Shown here piece by piece: positions 43,388 to 52,914 of a DNA stretch of 64,000 nt. The stretch's first letter is position 1, and each line of letters begins with the position of its first letter. The notes below the pieces were generated by a model. The model made no database searches. It saw only the letters and a program-made list of their open reading frames with translations, and was not told the origin of the DNA. Source of the stretch: Coraliomargarita algicola. GTDB taxonomy: Bacteria > Verrucomicrobiota > Verrucomicrobiia > Opitutales > Coraliomargaritaceae. The stretch covers positions 2,941,001 through 3,005,000 of the forward strand of contig NZ_CP138858.1 in NCBI RefSeq assembly GCF_033878955.1. The letters are read 5' to 3'. The translations under genes were made by a program, and so were the position numbers.

Positions 43388-46178
43388 CTATTCTTTTACG
43401 ATTTTGTCGAGCTCTTCGCGCAATTCGAGTAATGAGGTGGTATAATTATCTTGTTCGCTCTTGTCGTTCTTGATGTAGAAAGTATCCATTGCGACCCCGC
43501 GTTCGGTGGCGATGCGGGCGAACCCGATGTCGAAGCCCTTCTTGGTAATTAAGCGCGAGAGTTGATAGAGCAGACCGATGCGGTCGCTGGCCTGCACTTC
43601 GATGATTGTCTGCTTGAGTGAGAGCTCGTGATAGACGTCCACGCTCGGCGGGAAGGGGGCCGGAAGCATGTCTTTAGTCTTGGTCTTGGCCATGATTTTG
43701 CTTTCGAGCTCGTTGATTTCTGGCATGAGCTCTTTCTCTTCAATCAGAGCTTCGTGCAGGCGTTTTTCGAAGATCTCACGGGCTTTTTTGTTGGAGACGA
43801 CGCCTCCGTCCGGGTCCATTACGTAGAAAGTATCGATGGTGATGTGATCTTTGCGGGTAATGGCCTTCGTGCTTACGATATTGACCCCGGCCAGTGTGAG
43901 GGCGCCCGCTAGCTTGTAGAACAGACCCGCACGGTCCCAAGTGACGACGTCGATCACAGACATGCTTAGGTCGATGTCATCATGCCAATCGATGATTGGG
44001 GCGAGTGTGGCCATGGATTCGGCCAACTGAATCTGTGCCAGCAAGCGGTGTACCATGCGTAGATGAAGTTCGATGTCGTCCTGATGGGTATTTATAAAGT
44101 AGCGCTCCGGAAGTAAGTTGAAGTGCGCTTCGATTTCTTCTTCCGAAATGCCTTCAAGTTTTTTCTGGAGTAGTTGTTGGTGTAGCATGTTGATTTGGTC
44201 TTTCCGCTTTTGTTCAATGATGGCGTCGTCTTCAAACTGCTCAAGCGTTCTAACGTAAAGTGTGCGGTGCATGGCATCCTTGTAGCTGTTCCACAGAGTG
44301 GGGGCAGTTCCGCGGGCGTCGCAGTAGGTGTGTACGTATAGAAATCTGAGTTTTTGCGGGTCTTCGTTGAATTCTGCGAAGGAGGCCGCTGTCTTGGGAT
44401 CGTCTAAGTCAAACCGTTGCCAGAATCGTGCCATTTCTAAGTGGTTACGAATAATAAATAGAATTTGTTCCTGTTGCTCATGCCCAATGCCAAAACGCGT
44501 AAGGATGGGTTGCGCGATGCGGACACCATTAACATCATGGTTCTTAACGCCTTCGGCTTTTCCAATGTCGTGCAATAGTAAGATTAAGTAGAGCAGCAGT
44601 GGGTCGTCATTCTTGCGTAATTCTTTTTCGTAGCGTGCGTATTCTTGGTCGTGTTTGCTGAAGACACGGTCGAGGTGCCGGATGGTGCGCAGTACGTGTG
44701 CATCGGCGGTGTAGCGGTGGTAATATTCGTGCTGGACCATGCAGGTGAGCTCGCCAAATTCGGGAAGATAGCGGCCTAGTACGCCCATTTCGTGCATTTG
44801 CATGAGAATGGGGTAGACTTCACCCGGGCTGCGTAAAATGGCGCAGAAGCTCTTCGCGGCTGAAGGGCTGTTGATTATATTATGGTCGATCAGCGGGATC
44901 GAGCGGGTGATCAAAAAGCGTAGGTCCGGGTCCAAGCGGGCACCAAATTGCTGTGATAGACGAAAGATGCGTATCAGGCGCACGGGGTCGTCTTTGAATA
45001 CGTTGGGGCTGTCGATCGAAAAGTACTTTTTCGTACAATTGAAAGCCTTCGACCTTTTTGATTGGTAGGTGTTGGTGCGCACGTAGGGCCTCGCGGAAGC
45101 TGATGCGGGCTTTACTGCCAGTGGCCGCTTCCAGCGCCATGCGTTCCTTGAGCATTTCGCTGGTCTGGTAAATGGTGCGTGCGGCTGTATAGTAGTCCTT
45201 CATGAAGGACTCGACCCGTTCGAAGATGTCTTTTTGCGGGTAGTTTAATTGCTCGGCGATGTTGGGTTGTTGCTCCAGATCCAGCTTATCTGTGGGGCGT
45301 CGGTTTTGCAGATGGAGTTCCGTGCGGGCGCGCAGTAGAAAGTCGTATGACTCGACCATGGCTTGGCGCTCATCTTCGCGCAGCAGCTTTGCCTTGACTA
45401 GGTCTCGAAAGGAGCGAAAGCCGTATTTAATATGTGCCATCCAGAGTATGTTCTGGTAGTCGCGCAGGCCTCCGACGCCGTTTTTTATGTCGGGTTCTTG
45501 TAGGTAGATAGTATTGCCGGATTTGGCGTGGCGTTCCAATTCGTCTTCGAGTCGTTGTTGAATGTAGAGCTTCGAATTTTCCTTTTTTACAAACTCCTCA
45601 AAGCGGCTGCGCATGCTTTTGTAGAGAGGTTCGGAGCCGCAAATGATACGCGACTCTAAGATAGCGTTTTTCGATTGCACTTCCTTGCGGCATTCTTCGA
45701 TCACCTCTTTAGCGTTGCGAGAGGCGTGTCCCACCTTGAGCCCCAGGTCCCAGAGCGGATAGAGAATGCCTTCGGTCACCACTTCCTGGAATTTTTCATA
45801 GTCCTTGCCCGCTGCTTTGAGCGGATAGAGAAACATGATGTCGATGTCGCTGTGGGGGTTTAGCTCGCGACGACCGTAACCACCAGTGGCGAGAATCGCC
45901 ATTTTCGTGGGCAGTGGGCCGTGTTCAGTTGCGTAGAGGTCGAGCGCGGCGAGAAAGAGATTTTCGATCACCACGTCGATCATGGCGGCTCTGGCTTGGC
46001 ACACCTTGCGGCCTGATTCGCCCTTTCGGTGCATACGCTCCAGCATGACGTTTTCCAGCTGCATGTAGCGTTTGTAAGCAGGAAGTTGCTTACTGCGGGA
46101 GACACCAGGATCGAATACCAGCCGCTTTTGAGCGTGTTGGTGGAGACGGCGGAAGAGCGGATTATCTTGAATAGGCAT
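43388..46178 (-). pseudogene. glnD: PII uridylyltransferase/uridylyl-removing enzyme, split by frameshift
   Basis: GlnD adds and removes UMP on PII in response to glutamine. The N-terminal part (46178 to about 45031) has the nucleotidyltransferase motif GGYGRRELNPHSDIDIMF, and the downstream frame has the HD motif LLHDIGKAEG, ending in two ACT domains (DRAGLFYKLAGALT and DRIGLLYQLSRL). The frame breaks at an A5 run on the minus strand (45027-45031); with one A fewer the protein reads LYEKYFSIDSPNVFKDDP and is about 930 residues, a normal length. All domains are intact, so an indel error is as likely as a mutation. Confidence 0.85.
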
Positions 46179-46352
46179 GTGCCGGACTGTGGTTGAGTTT
46201 CTGAAAGGAACCTTCTTTTTGCGCTTCGCGTCAAGTGAGTTCGCGAATCGTCTACCCAGCTGTTAAATAAATCTGTTTCGCTTTTGACCCCGGGCTGCTT
46301 TCTGCTACCGGTATCTGTTCTCCACTAATTAGAAACACCAATACCAAATATT

Positions 46353-46932
46353 ATGCAAATTGCAGAAGGAACAGTCGTCGCTATGGACTACGCGCTTAAG
46401 GACGACGAAGGAACATTACTTGATCAATCTCAGCCAGGCCAGCCGCTGACATATCTTCACGGACATAAGAACATCATCCCAGGTCTTGAATCTGCCCTCG
46501 CTGGTAAGGTTGCCGGAGATACTGTCGAAGTGCGTGTCGCTCCAGAGGATGGCTACGGTGCGCCGAATCCAGCTCTTGAGCAGGTCGTGCCACGTGATCG
46601 TTTTCAAGGCGTCGAGTCGCTTGAAGTGGGCATGCAGTTTCAAGCTAGCACCGACCAAGGCCCCGTTTCAGGTACGTGTGGTTAAAGTCGAGGAAAATGA
46701 TGTTACAGTCGATGGTAACCACCCGCTTGCTGGTAAACACCTAAATTTCAATGTCACTGTACAAGATGTGCGCGCGGCAACTGAAGAAGAGCTTGCGCAT
46801 GGCCATATCCACCAAGGCGGTGGATGCTGTGGCGGCGGTGGTGGCGGCGAATGCTGCAGCTCTGAAGAGAGCGAAGGCGAATGCTGCAACGACGAGAAAG
46901 AAGAACAAGGCGGCTGTGGCTGCTCGCACTAA
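46353..46932 (+). pseudogene. slyD: FKBP-type prolyl isomerase SlyD, frameshifted
   Basis: SlyD is a peptidyl-prolyl isomerase and metal-binding chaperone. The first part (MDYALKDDEGTLLDQSQPGQ, YLHGHKNIIPGLESAL, DGYGAPNP) is in one frame and ends at 46685. The second part (FQVRVVKVEENDVTVDGNHP and LAGKHLNFNVTVQDVR) and the metal-binding tail (CCGGGGGGECC, CGCSH) are in another. Dropping one C from the C4 run at 46661-46664 restores DQGPFQVRVV. A sequencing indel is a fair alternative to a real break. Confidence 0.85.
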
Positions 46933-46956
46933 TCTCATCGCTTAGGTATTTTATTT

Positions 46957-46994
46957 AAAGCGCCTCATCGAATTCTCGGTGAGGCGCTTTTTTT
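46957..46994 (+). terminator. Rho-independent terminator between slyD and manA
   Basis: AAAGCGCCTCA pairs with TGAGGCGCTTT across a 12-base loop, with a T7 run on the plus strand. It may also act for the convergent manA. Confidence 0.88.
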
Positions 46995-46995
46995 G

Positions 46996-47943
46996 CTAAA
47001 ATTGATCGGTCACGAGCAGTGTCGTAGGTCCATCCGCGCTTAGGCTGACACCTGTCACGTAGGGCTGCAGGTAGTTGCTGCCTTTGCTTAGGATTGTTCC
47101 GCTTTGCTGGTCGGTCAACTGACCGGTTACGACGTGGATCAGGCGCGGGCCCTCGCCTGCTGGCAGTTCGAGGACGGCATCCCCTGCTTGTAGCTCGAAT
47201 TTACGGATGCGGAATTCCTTGCAGTCTGCCAAGGTTTGCGTGCCGGGGACGATCTTGAGCGTTTCCGGCTCGTAGTCTGTGAAATCGATCGATTTGAGCG
47301 ATTCTTCGATGTGTAATTGACGCGGAGCCCCGTCCAAGCCGACGCGGCCCCAGTCGTATACACGATAGGTGGTGTCGGAGTTTTGCTGGATTTCCAGGAT
47401 TAAGTTGCCTGCATCGATTGCGTGCATGCGCCCGCTTTCGACTAGGATGGAATCACCCGCTTTGACCGGGAAACGATGCACGCAGTCTTCCGCTTTGTTG
47501 TCTGCCAGTGCTTGGGTAAATTGCTCTTTGGTGACGCCCGCTTTCAGGCCGACGATTAGAGATGCACCCTCGTCGCACTCCGCGATATACCAGTTTTCTG
47601 TTTTAGGTTCACCACCGAGTGAGGGGGCGATTTCGGCGGGTGGGTGGACCTGGAGTGAGAGGCGGTCCTGGCAGTCCAGCCATTTGATCAAGATTGGGAA
47701 AGGCTGGGAGCCGTCGCGCCCCGGGCCTAGGATGTCCGCTGCGGCGCTTTCCAGTAGCTCACGAATGGTTTTTCCAGCTAATGGCCCAGAGGCGACGACG
47801 GATTGTTCACCTTTACGGTCGACTAGTTCCCAGCTCTCCCCGATTACTTTGTTTTTAGGCAGTGTGCGGCCGAGTTTGGCTTCGAGGCCGCGACCGCCCC
47901 AAACGCGTTCCATATACAGTGGAGTAAATGTGAGTAATTCCAT
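46996..47943 (-). CDS. manA: Class I mannose-6-phosphate isomerase
   Basis: This 315-residue zinc enzyme interconverts mannose-6-phosphate and fructose-6-phosphate. The metal ligands are visible in LSLQVHP (Gln, His), KTENWYI (Glu) and SGRMHAIDAGN (His); the catalytic segment QQNSDTTYRVYDWGR is complete. The length matches the short ManA type of Bacteroidetes and Bacilli. It is convergent with slyD and divergent from ftsK, with 90 bp between the starts. It would supply mannose for glycans or enter sugars from the polysaccharide locus. Confidence 0.9.
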   Translation of the reverse strand: MELLTFTPLYMERVWGGRGLEAKLGRTLPKNKVIGESWELVDRKGEQSVVASGPLAGKTIRELLESAAADILGPGRDGSQPFPILIKWLDCQDRLSLQVHPPAEIAPSLGGEPKTENWYIAECDEGASLIVGLKAGVTKEQFTQALADNKAEDCVHRFPVKAGDSILVESGRMHAIDAGNLILEIQQNSDTTYRVYDWGRVGLDGAPRQLHIEESLKSIDFTDYEPETLKIVPGTQTLADCKEFRIRKFELQAGDAVLELPAGEGPRLIHVVTGQLTDQQSGTILSKGSNYLQPYVTGVSLSADGPTTLLVTDQF

Positions 47944-48033
47944 AATACCGTTTCTTGCTGGATTTTCCTGAGAATGCGATACTCAATCGAATCTTGTTAT
48001 TCACGCATCTGCGTTTAATTTCCCTCCCCTTAC

Positions 48034-50634
48034 ATGGCACGAAAAGCAAAGAAAAAAGTCGTAAAGAAAAAAGTGGTCTCTCAACCACGCAAGGCACGCT
48101 CACGCCCAGTGTTGGGATTGTTGCTATTTACTATTGCGGCGCTGGTCGCAGTGTCGGTTTTTGATTATAATACCGAACAGTATAATGCCACCAACCCGAC
48201 TGATCCAAATCTGGTCGGTCTGTTTGGTAGTTACGTGGGCTTCTTCGGCTTTCATTTCCTGGGAGTGGCGGTGCTGTTGGTGCCCTTGTTTCTGCTATGG
48301 TTTGGAGTGCGCCTGCTGGTGCAGCAGGAGTATGGGAAGCGCCTTTTAACTGGGCTTGCATCGCCCTTGGCAATTTTTTGCGTCTCTGGATTGATTGCGA
48401 TGATGCGTCCTGTCAGCAGTACGACTGGTAGCTTGTTTGAAAGCCAACTTTCCAATGGTTTTGGGGGTGTCATCGGTGAGTTTATTGGTCCTGTCGTGTT
48501 GGAGCCATATATCGGTCCCTTCGGCGCTTTCCTGATTTTGCTGATGGGCTTTATTATTGGTTCGATCCTAGTGTTTACGGATAACCTCGGGCACTTTTTC
48601 GATTATTTACACACCAGTTACCGTGAGTTTCTTGAGAACCGCGCCGAATCCAAGGAGGTGCGCAAAGCCCGTAAAGCGGAGCGAGCCGAAGCTAAACGCG
48701 CGGCCAAGGAGGAGGCAGCACGCGCTAAAGCTCAGGCTAAAGAAGAGGCTGCCGCGGCCAAGGCGGAGGCTAAAGAAGCCGCAGCCGCGGCGAAGAAGGA
48801 AAAGAAGACTGCCAAGCCGTCTAAAAAATCGGCCGAATCCGCTGAGGCTTTGGACGACGAGCAGCCCCCGGCTGATGGTCGCAAGCCTTCTTTACTGAGT
48901 GGTGCGCCCACGCCTTTACCACCGTCCAGCGGGGCGGGGAGTGCTGCAGCGCCGTCTGCGCCTAAGAAGAAGCTCATACCCAAGCCACCTGAACCACCAG
49001 CCGAGCCGGAGCCGAAAAAGCCCGTGCTGGATACGGCTACAATTAAGATTATTACCGGTGAGAAAACCGAAAAAGCGATCGCCAGTATTCCGGAGCGTCG
49101 CGGCGATTATGTTTTCCCGCCGCTGAATTTGCTCTCGGAGGCGCCGGATGCCAGCAGCATCGCGCCCGAGGACCACGCGGGCACGATGAGCGCACTTGTT
49201 CGCACGCTCGACGAATTTGGAGTAAAAGTTATTCCCGGCGAGATTCACACGGGGCCGGTGATCACTCGCTACGAAGTGACTCCCGCGCCTGGTGTGCGTG
49301 TTGAGAAGATTGTGAATCTGGATAAGAATATCGCTCTTGGTCTTAAAGCGCTCTCTGTCCGTATTCTGGCACCTGTTCCGGGCAAAGGCACTGTTGGGAT
49401 CGAGGTGCCTAATAAGGTATCATTGGCGGTTTGCATGCGTGATATCGTCGAGTCCAAAGCTTGGGCCGAAGCCAATGCGGAGATTCCCATCGTGTTGGGT
49501 AAAGATGTTACCGGTAAGCCGATGGTCACCGACCTGACTAAGATGCCGCACGTGCTGATTGCCGGTTCCACTGGCTCGGGTAAGACAGTCTGTATTAATG
49601 CGATTATCGCATCGTTGCTCTACCACTCCGGCCCAGAGGATCTGCGCTTTATCATGGTCGACCCCAAGGTGGTAGAAATGCAGATGTATAACGCACTGCC
49701 CCACATGTTGATCCCTGTGGTGACCGAGGCGAAGAAAGTACCCGGTGCGCTCAAGTGGCTGATCGCGGAGATGGAGCATCGCTATCAAATTTTCGCCAAG
49801 ACCAATGTGCGCAACATCGCTGGTTTCAATGCCAAGATCGCCAAGGACAAAGAAGAGCAAGCTAAGGCCGAGGCGATGGATGCTGAAATGAGTCCCGAAG
49901 AACGCGCGGCCCTTCAGAGTATGGAAGTGCCCCGCGATGACGACGCCTTTGAGGTTCCACGTAAGAAGTTGCCCTATATCGTTTGCGTGATCGACGAGTT
50001 GGCTGACTTGATGATGGTCGCGCCCGCTGATATCGAGACCTGCATCGCGCGTATTGCGCAGCTCGCTCGTGCAGCTGGCATTCACCTCATTCTCGCCACC
50101 CAGCGTCCTTCGGTGAACGTTATTACCGGTGTGATTAAGGCCAACTTGCCTAGCCGCATCTCCTTTAAGGTCGCCTCTAAGATCGACAGTCGCACCATTC
50201 TCGACGGAGGTGGAGCCGAAGCCCTGATTGGCAAGGGGGATATGCTCTTCATTCCTCCCGGCACTTCCAATCTGGTACGTGCCCAAGGTGCTTTCGTTTC
50301 CGACGACGAGATCAACGCCATTGTGGAGTTCCTTCAAGAGAAGAATGATCCACCACAGTTTGCGGAAGACGTGCAAAAGCAGATCGACGCCGGTGGCGAC
50401 GATGCCGGAGGCGGCGACGATGGAGGTCCCAGCGACGGCGACGAGCTCTTGCCTGACGCGATCGACGTGCTGCGTTCTACGAAGCGCGCGTCCACCTCCA
50501 TGCTTCAGCGTCGCTTGCGCATCGGTTACAATCGTGCTGCCCGTTTGATGGAAGAGCTGGAAGAGCGCGGCATCGTTGGCCCCGAAAACGGCTCCAGCCC
50601 ACGCGAAATCATGGTGGATCTCGACTCGATGTAG
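48034..50634 (+). CDS. ftsK: DNA translocase FtsK/SpoIIIE
   Basis: This 866-residue septal DNA pump clears chromosome dimers and termini. The N-terminal part has four membrane helices (about residues 25-190). An Ala/Lys/Glu-rich linker (205-275) and a Pro-rich linker follow. The ATPase has Walker A GSTGSGKTVCINA and Walker B YIVCVIDELADLMM, and the QRPSVNVITGVIK segment. The C-terminal gamma winged helix (STSMLQRRLRIGYNRAARLM) reads KOPS sites. It lies alone, with a terminator after it. The N-terminus is short and basic (ARKAKKKVVKKKV). Confidence 0.93.
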   Translation: MARKAKKKVVKKKVVSQPRKARSRPVLGLLLFTIAALVAVSVFDYNTEQYNATNPTDPNLVGLFGSYVGFFGFHFLGVAVLLVPLFLLWFGVRLLVQQEYGKRLLTGLASPLAIFCVSGLIAMMRPVSSTTGSLFESQLSNGFGGVIGEFIGPVVLEPYIGPFGAFLILLMGFIIGSILVFTDNLGHFFDYLHTSYREFLENRAESKEVRKARKAERAEAKRAAKEEAARAKAQAKEEAAAAKAEAKEAAAAAKKEKKTAKPSKKSAESAEALDDEQPPADGRKPSLLSGAPTPLPPSSGAGSAAAPSAPKKKLIPKPPEPPAEPEPKKPVLDTATIKIITGEKTEKAIASIPERRGDYVFPPLNLLSEAPDASSIAPEDHAGTMSALVRTLDEFGVKVIPGEIHTGPVITRYEVTPAPGVRVEKIVNLDKNIALGLKALSVRILAPVPGKGTVGIEVPNKVSLAVCMRDIVESKAWAEANAEIPIVLGKDVTGKPMVTDLTKMPHVLIAGSTGSGKTVCINAIIASLLYHSGPEDLRFIMVDPKVVEMQMYNALPHMLIPVVTEAKKVPGALKWLIAEMEHRYQIFAKTNVRNIAGFNAKIAKDKEEQAKAEAMDAEMSPEERAALQSMEVPRDDDAFEVPRKKLPYIVCVIDELADLMMVAPADIETCIARIAQLARAAGIHLILATQRPSVNVITGVIKANLPSRISFKVASKIDSRTILDGGGAEALIGKGDMLFIPPGTSNLVRAQGAFVSDDEINAIVEFLQEKNDPPQFAEDVQKQIDAGGDDAGGGDDGGPSDGDELLPDAIDVLRSTKRASTSMLQRRLRIGYNRAARLMEELEERGIVGPENGSSPREIMVDLDSM

Positions 50635-50696
50635 TCAGCGTCACTTGCTGACCTCTGAATTGAGCTTGGATCGAAGTTCGTTCGTCGCGCACGCAC

Positions 50697-50730
50697 AAAA
50701 AAGCCCGCCAGGATTCTGACGGGCTTTTGT
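50697..50730. terminator. Bidirectional terminator between ftsK and the H1-like gene
   Basis: AAAAGCCCG pairs with CGGGCTTTT around CCAGGATTCTGA, with A-runs and T-runs on both sides, suiting the two convergent genes. Confidence 0.85.
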
Positions 50731-50778
50731 AAATCTTGTATAGCGAATGCTTCGTTAGAAGTATCTGCTTGTGTTTAA

Positions 50779-51264
50779 CTACCAGGTGAAGACTGGTGAG
50801 CTAATGGATGTGTCACCTGCGGCGACTGTTCCGTTTTCGCCTTCGGCCCAAATCTCATCGTTGATGAGGAATTTGAAGGTGACGTCGCCCTTGGCTTGTG
50901 TGCTAACGAAAGACCATTCGTATGGACTTACGTTGTCGAGCTGAACGCCTTTGTCCCATGAGAGGCCGGCCCCTTCACCGCGTACGTAGAGACTGTTGCC
51001 GAAGCCGACGTCTACTCGTGCGATGATGGAAGTTTTTTCGACTGTCTTAGCAGGAGCCTTCTTAACTTCTGGTTCCTTCGCTGGAGCAACTACCGCTGGG
51101 GCGGCTGCCTTTGCCTTTTTGACCGCGACTTTCTTGGCTACCTTCTTGGCTGCTTTTTTGGCAGGCACTTTCTTGGTAGGAGCTTTTTTAGCGGCGACCT
51201 TTTTCACAGCCTTTTTGGCTGCGACTTTTTTGGCCGCTTTTTTAGTGGTGGTTTTTTTAGCCAT
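50779..51264 (-). CDS. Histone-H1-like protein fused to a carbohydrate-binding-like domain
   Basis: This 161-residue protein has an N-terminal half (about residues 2-75) of KKAAKKVAAKK-type repeats like eukaryotic H1 tails and bacterial Hc1/Hc2, and a C-terminal beta-sandwich (about 80-161) with YVRGEGAGLSWDKG and FKFLINDEIWAEGEN, like CBM20/48 starch-binding modules. The lysine tail should bind DNA. The role of the second domain is unknown. This fusion type is, to my knowledge, frequent in Opitutia. The start at 51264 fits the repeat; a longer frame exists upstream. It lies 125 bp upstream of the phoU end. Confidence 0.8.
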   Translation of the reverse strand: MAKKTTTKKAAKKVAAKKAVKKVAAKKAPTKKVPAKKAAKKVAKKVAVKKAKAAAPAVVAPAKEPEVKKAPAKTVEKTSIIARVDVGFGNSLYVRGEGAGLSWDKGVQLDNVSPYEWSFVSTQAKGDVTFKFLINDEIWAEGENGTVAAGDTSISSPVFTW

Positions 51265-51388
51265 GATGACTGAGTTTTCGAGTGGATTGATGTTTGATGT
51301 GAGTCGATTTTGCTGGAAAGACTTCCGCATGAGTGACCGACACAATGGGGACTAGCACAAACAAAGCCAAATTGACAGCTAAAAGTGA

Positions 51389-52027
51389 CTATTCTCCAGT
51401 TAGTAGGTAGATGACTTCTTCCGCTAGATTCTTGGCGTGGTCTGCGATGCGTTCGATTGATTTGGAAATTAAGATCGTTTCCACATGGGTGGAGGATTCG
51501 CTACTCTCAAGTTTCATCTCTTTATAGAGTGTGGTGTAGTTTTCTTTATTGAGTCGATCGACTTCTTTATCGCGCTCGATGATCCCTCTGGCGAGCTCCA
51601 GGTCTTCATCTAAAAATGAAGTGATTGCGTCCCGCATCATCGCGAAGGCGAGTCGGCTCATCTTCTCGATTTGCACTGGATTCTTTGCCTTACCTTCGCT
51701 GGTTAGAATCTTGCGGGTCTTTTTCGCAATGCTATGGGCTTCGTCGCCGGCTCGCTCGAGGTCGTGGCTGGCTTTGATGGCGACAAAGATTAAGCGCACG
51801 TCACTGGAGACGGGGGAGCGTAGCGTAATGTAACGGACGGAAGCGCGGTCAATTTCGACTTCGAGGTCGTCGATCTCGTCATCCATTTTGACGGCAGCTT
51901 GAGTTTTCTCGAGGTCGCTTTCGATGAAGCCTTCAACGGCCAGACGACCAGCTTCGCTGGCTTTTTCGCCAATGAGTATGAGTTTGCTACGAATCTCTTC
52001 GAGCTCTTTGTGGAAATAGCGGTTCAT
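51389..52027 (-). CDS. phoU: Phosphate signalling protein PhoU
   Basis: This 212-residue protein has two three-helix PhoU repeats with acidic/hydrophobic motifs VKMDDEIDDLEVEID and IERDKEVDRLNKENY, which can bind metal. PhoU links the Pst transporter to PhoR/PhoB signalling and restrains uptake when phosphate is high. It is last in the pst block, 41 bp after pstB. Confidence 0.9.
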   Translation of the reverse strand: MNRYFHKELEEIRSKLILIGEKASEAGRLAVEGFIESDLEKTQAAVKMDDEIDDLEVEIDRASVRYITLRSPVSSDVRLIFVAIKASHDLERAGDEAHSIAKKTRKILTSEGKAKNPVQIEKMSRLAFAMMRDAITSFLDEDLELARGIIERDKEVDRLNKENYTTLYKEMKLESSESSTHVETILISKSIERIADHAKNLAEEVIYLLTGE

Positions 52028-52068
52028 TATATGTAGAGTACCAAGGGGAGGGGGAGGGTGAATGGTGA

Positions 52069-52866
52069 TTAACCAAAGCGGCCAGAGACGTAAGCTTCAG
52101 TTTGATCGTTCTTTGGTTTCATGAAGATATTATCAGTTACATCATATTCGATGAGTTTGCCAAGGTAGAAGAATGCGGTGCGGTCAGATACGCGGGCGGC
52201 TTGTTGCATATTGTGCGTAACGATCACAATGGTATAGTCCTTTTTTAACTCATGGATGAGTTCTTCGACCTTACCGGTCGCAATGGGATCCAGCGCCGAG
52301 CAGGGTTCGTCCATTAGGATCACTTCCGGGTTATTGGCGATTGCGCGGGCGATACAGAGACGCTGCATCTGGCCGCCCGACATGCTGAGCGCACTCTCAT
52401 GTAAGCGGTCTTTGACTTCATCCCAAAGAGCGGCGCCGCGCAGGCTGCGCTCCACGACTTCGTCGAGTTCGGACTTCTTGTTGCGGCCAGCAATGCGGAG
52501 ACTGAAAACAATGTTTTCGTAGATCGATTTTGGAAAAGGATTATACTTTTGGAAGACCATGCCGATGCGCTTGCGCAGGGAGATGACTTCGAGGCTGGGG
52601 TCGTAGATACTTTGATCGCCAATCGTGATATCACCCGTGTGTTGGATGCCCTCGATTAGGTCGTTCATACGATTGATGCTGCGTAGCAAGGTAGACTTAC
52701 CACAACCTGAGGGGCCGATGAAGGCGGTGACTTGTTTTTCAGGTATGTCGAGGTTTAGGTCGAAAAGCACTTGGGTCGAACCATACCAGAAGTTGTAGTT
52801 GTCTTTAATCTGGATGAAAGGCTCGAAGTCTTCTCGGCTGTCGGTTGTTTTAGGTGCTTGGATCAT
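52069..52866 (-). CDS. pstB: Phosphate ABC transporter ATP-binding protein PstB
   Basis: This 265-residue ATPase has Walker A GPSGCGKSTLLRSINRMNDL, the Q loop VFQKYNPFPKSIYENI, the signature LSMSGGQMQRLCIARA and Walker B VILMDEPCSALDP, all typical of PstB. It drives phosphate import with PstC/PstA. It follows pstA with 48 bp between. Confidence 0.94.
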   Translation of the reverse strand: MIQAPKTTDSREDFEPFIQIKDNYNFWYGSTQVLFDLNLDIPEKQVTAFIGPSGCGKSTLLRSINRMNDLIEGIQHTGDITIGDQSIYDPSLEVISLRKRIGMVFQKYNPFPKSIYENIVFSLRIAGRNKKSELDEVVERSLRGAALWDEVKDRLHESALSMSGGQMQRLCIARAIANNPEVILMDEPCSALDPIATGKVEELIHELKKDYTIVIVTHNMQQAARVSDRTAFFYLGKLIEYDVTDNIFMKPKNDQTEAYVSGRFG

Positions 52867-52914
52867 TGCGAAATATTTTGAAATTTTGTTTATGTTGGCG
52901 TCGCGTGCGATGGC

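Noticed and set aside
49420..50376. A 318-residue minus-strand frame opposite ftsK
   Set aside because: It covers the FtsK ATPase motifs in antisense and has no recognisable domain or start context.
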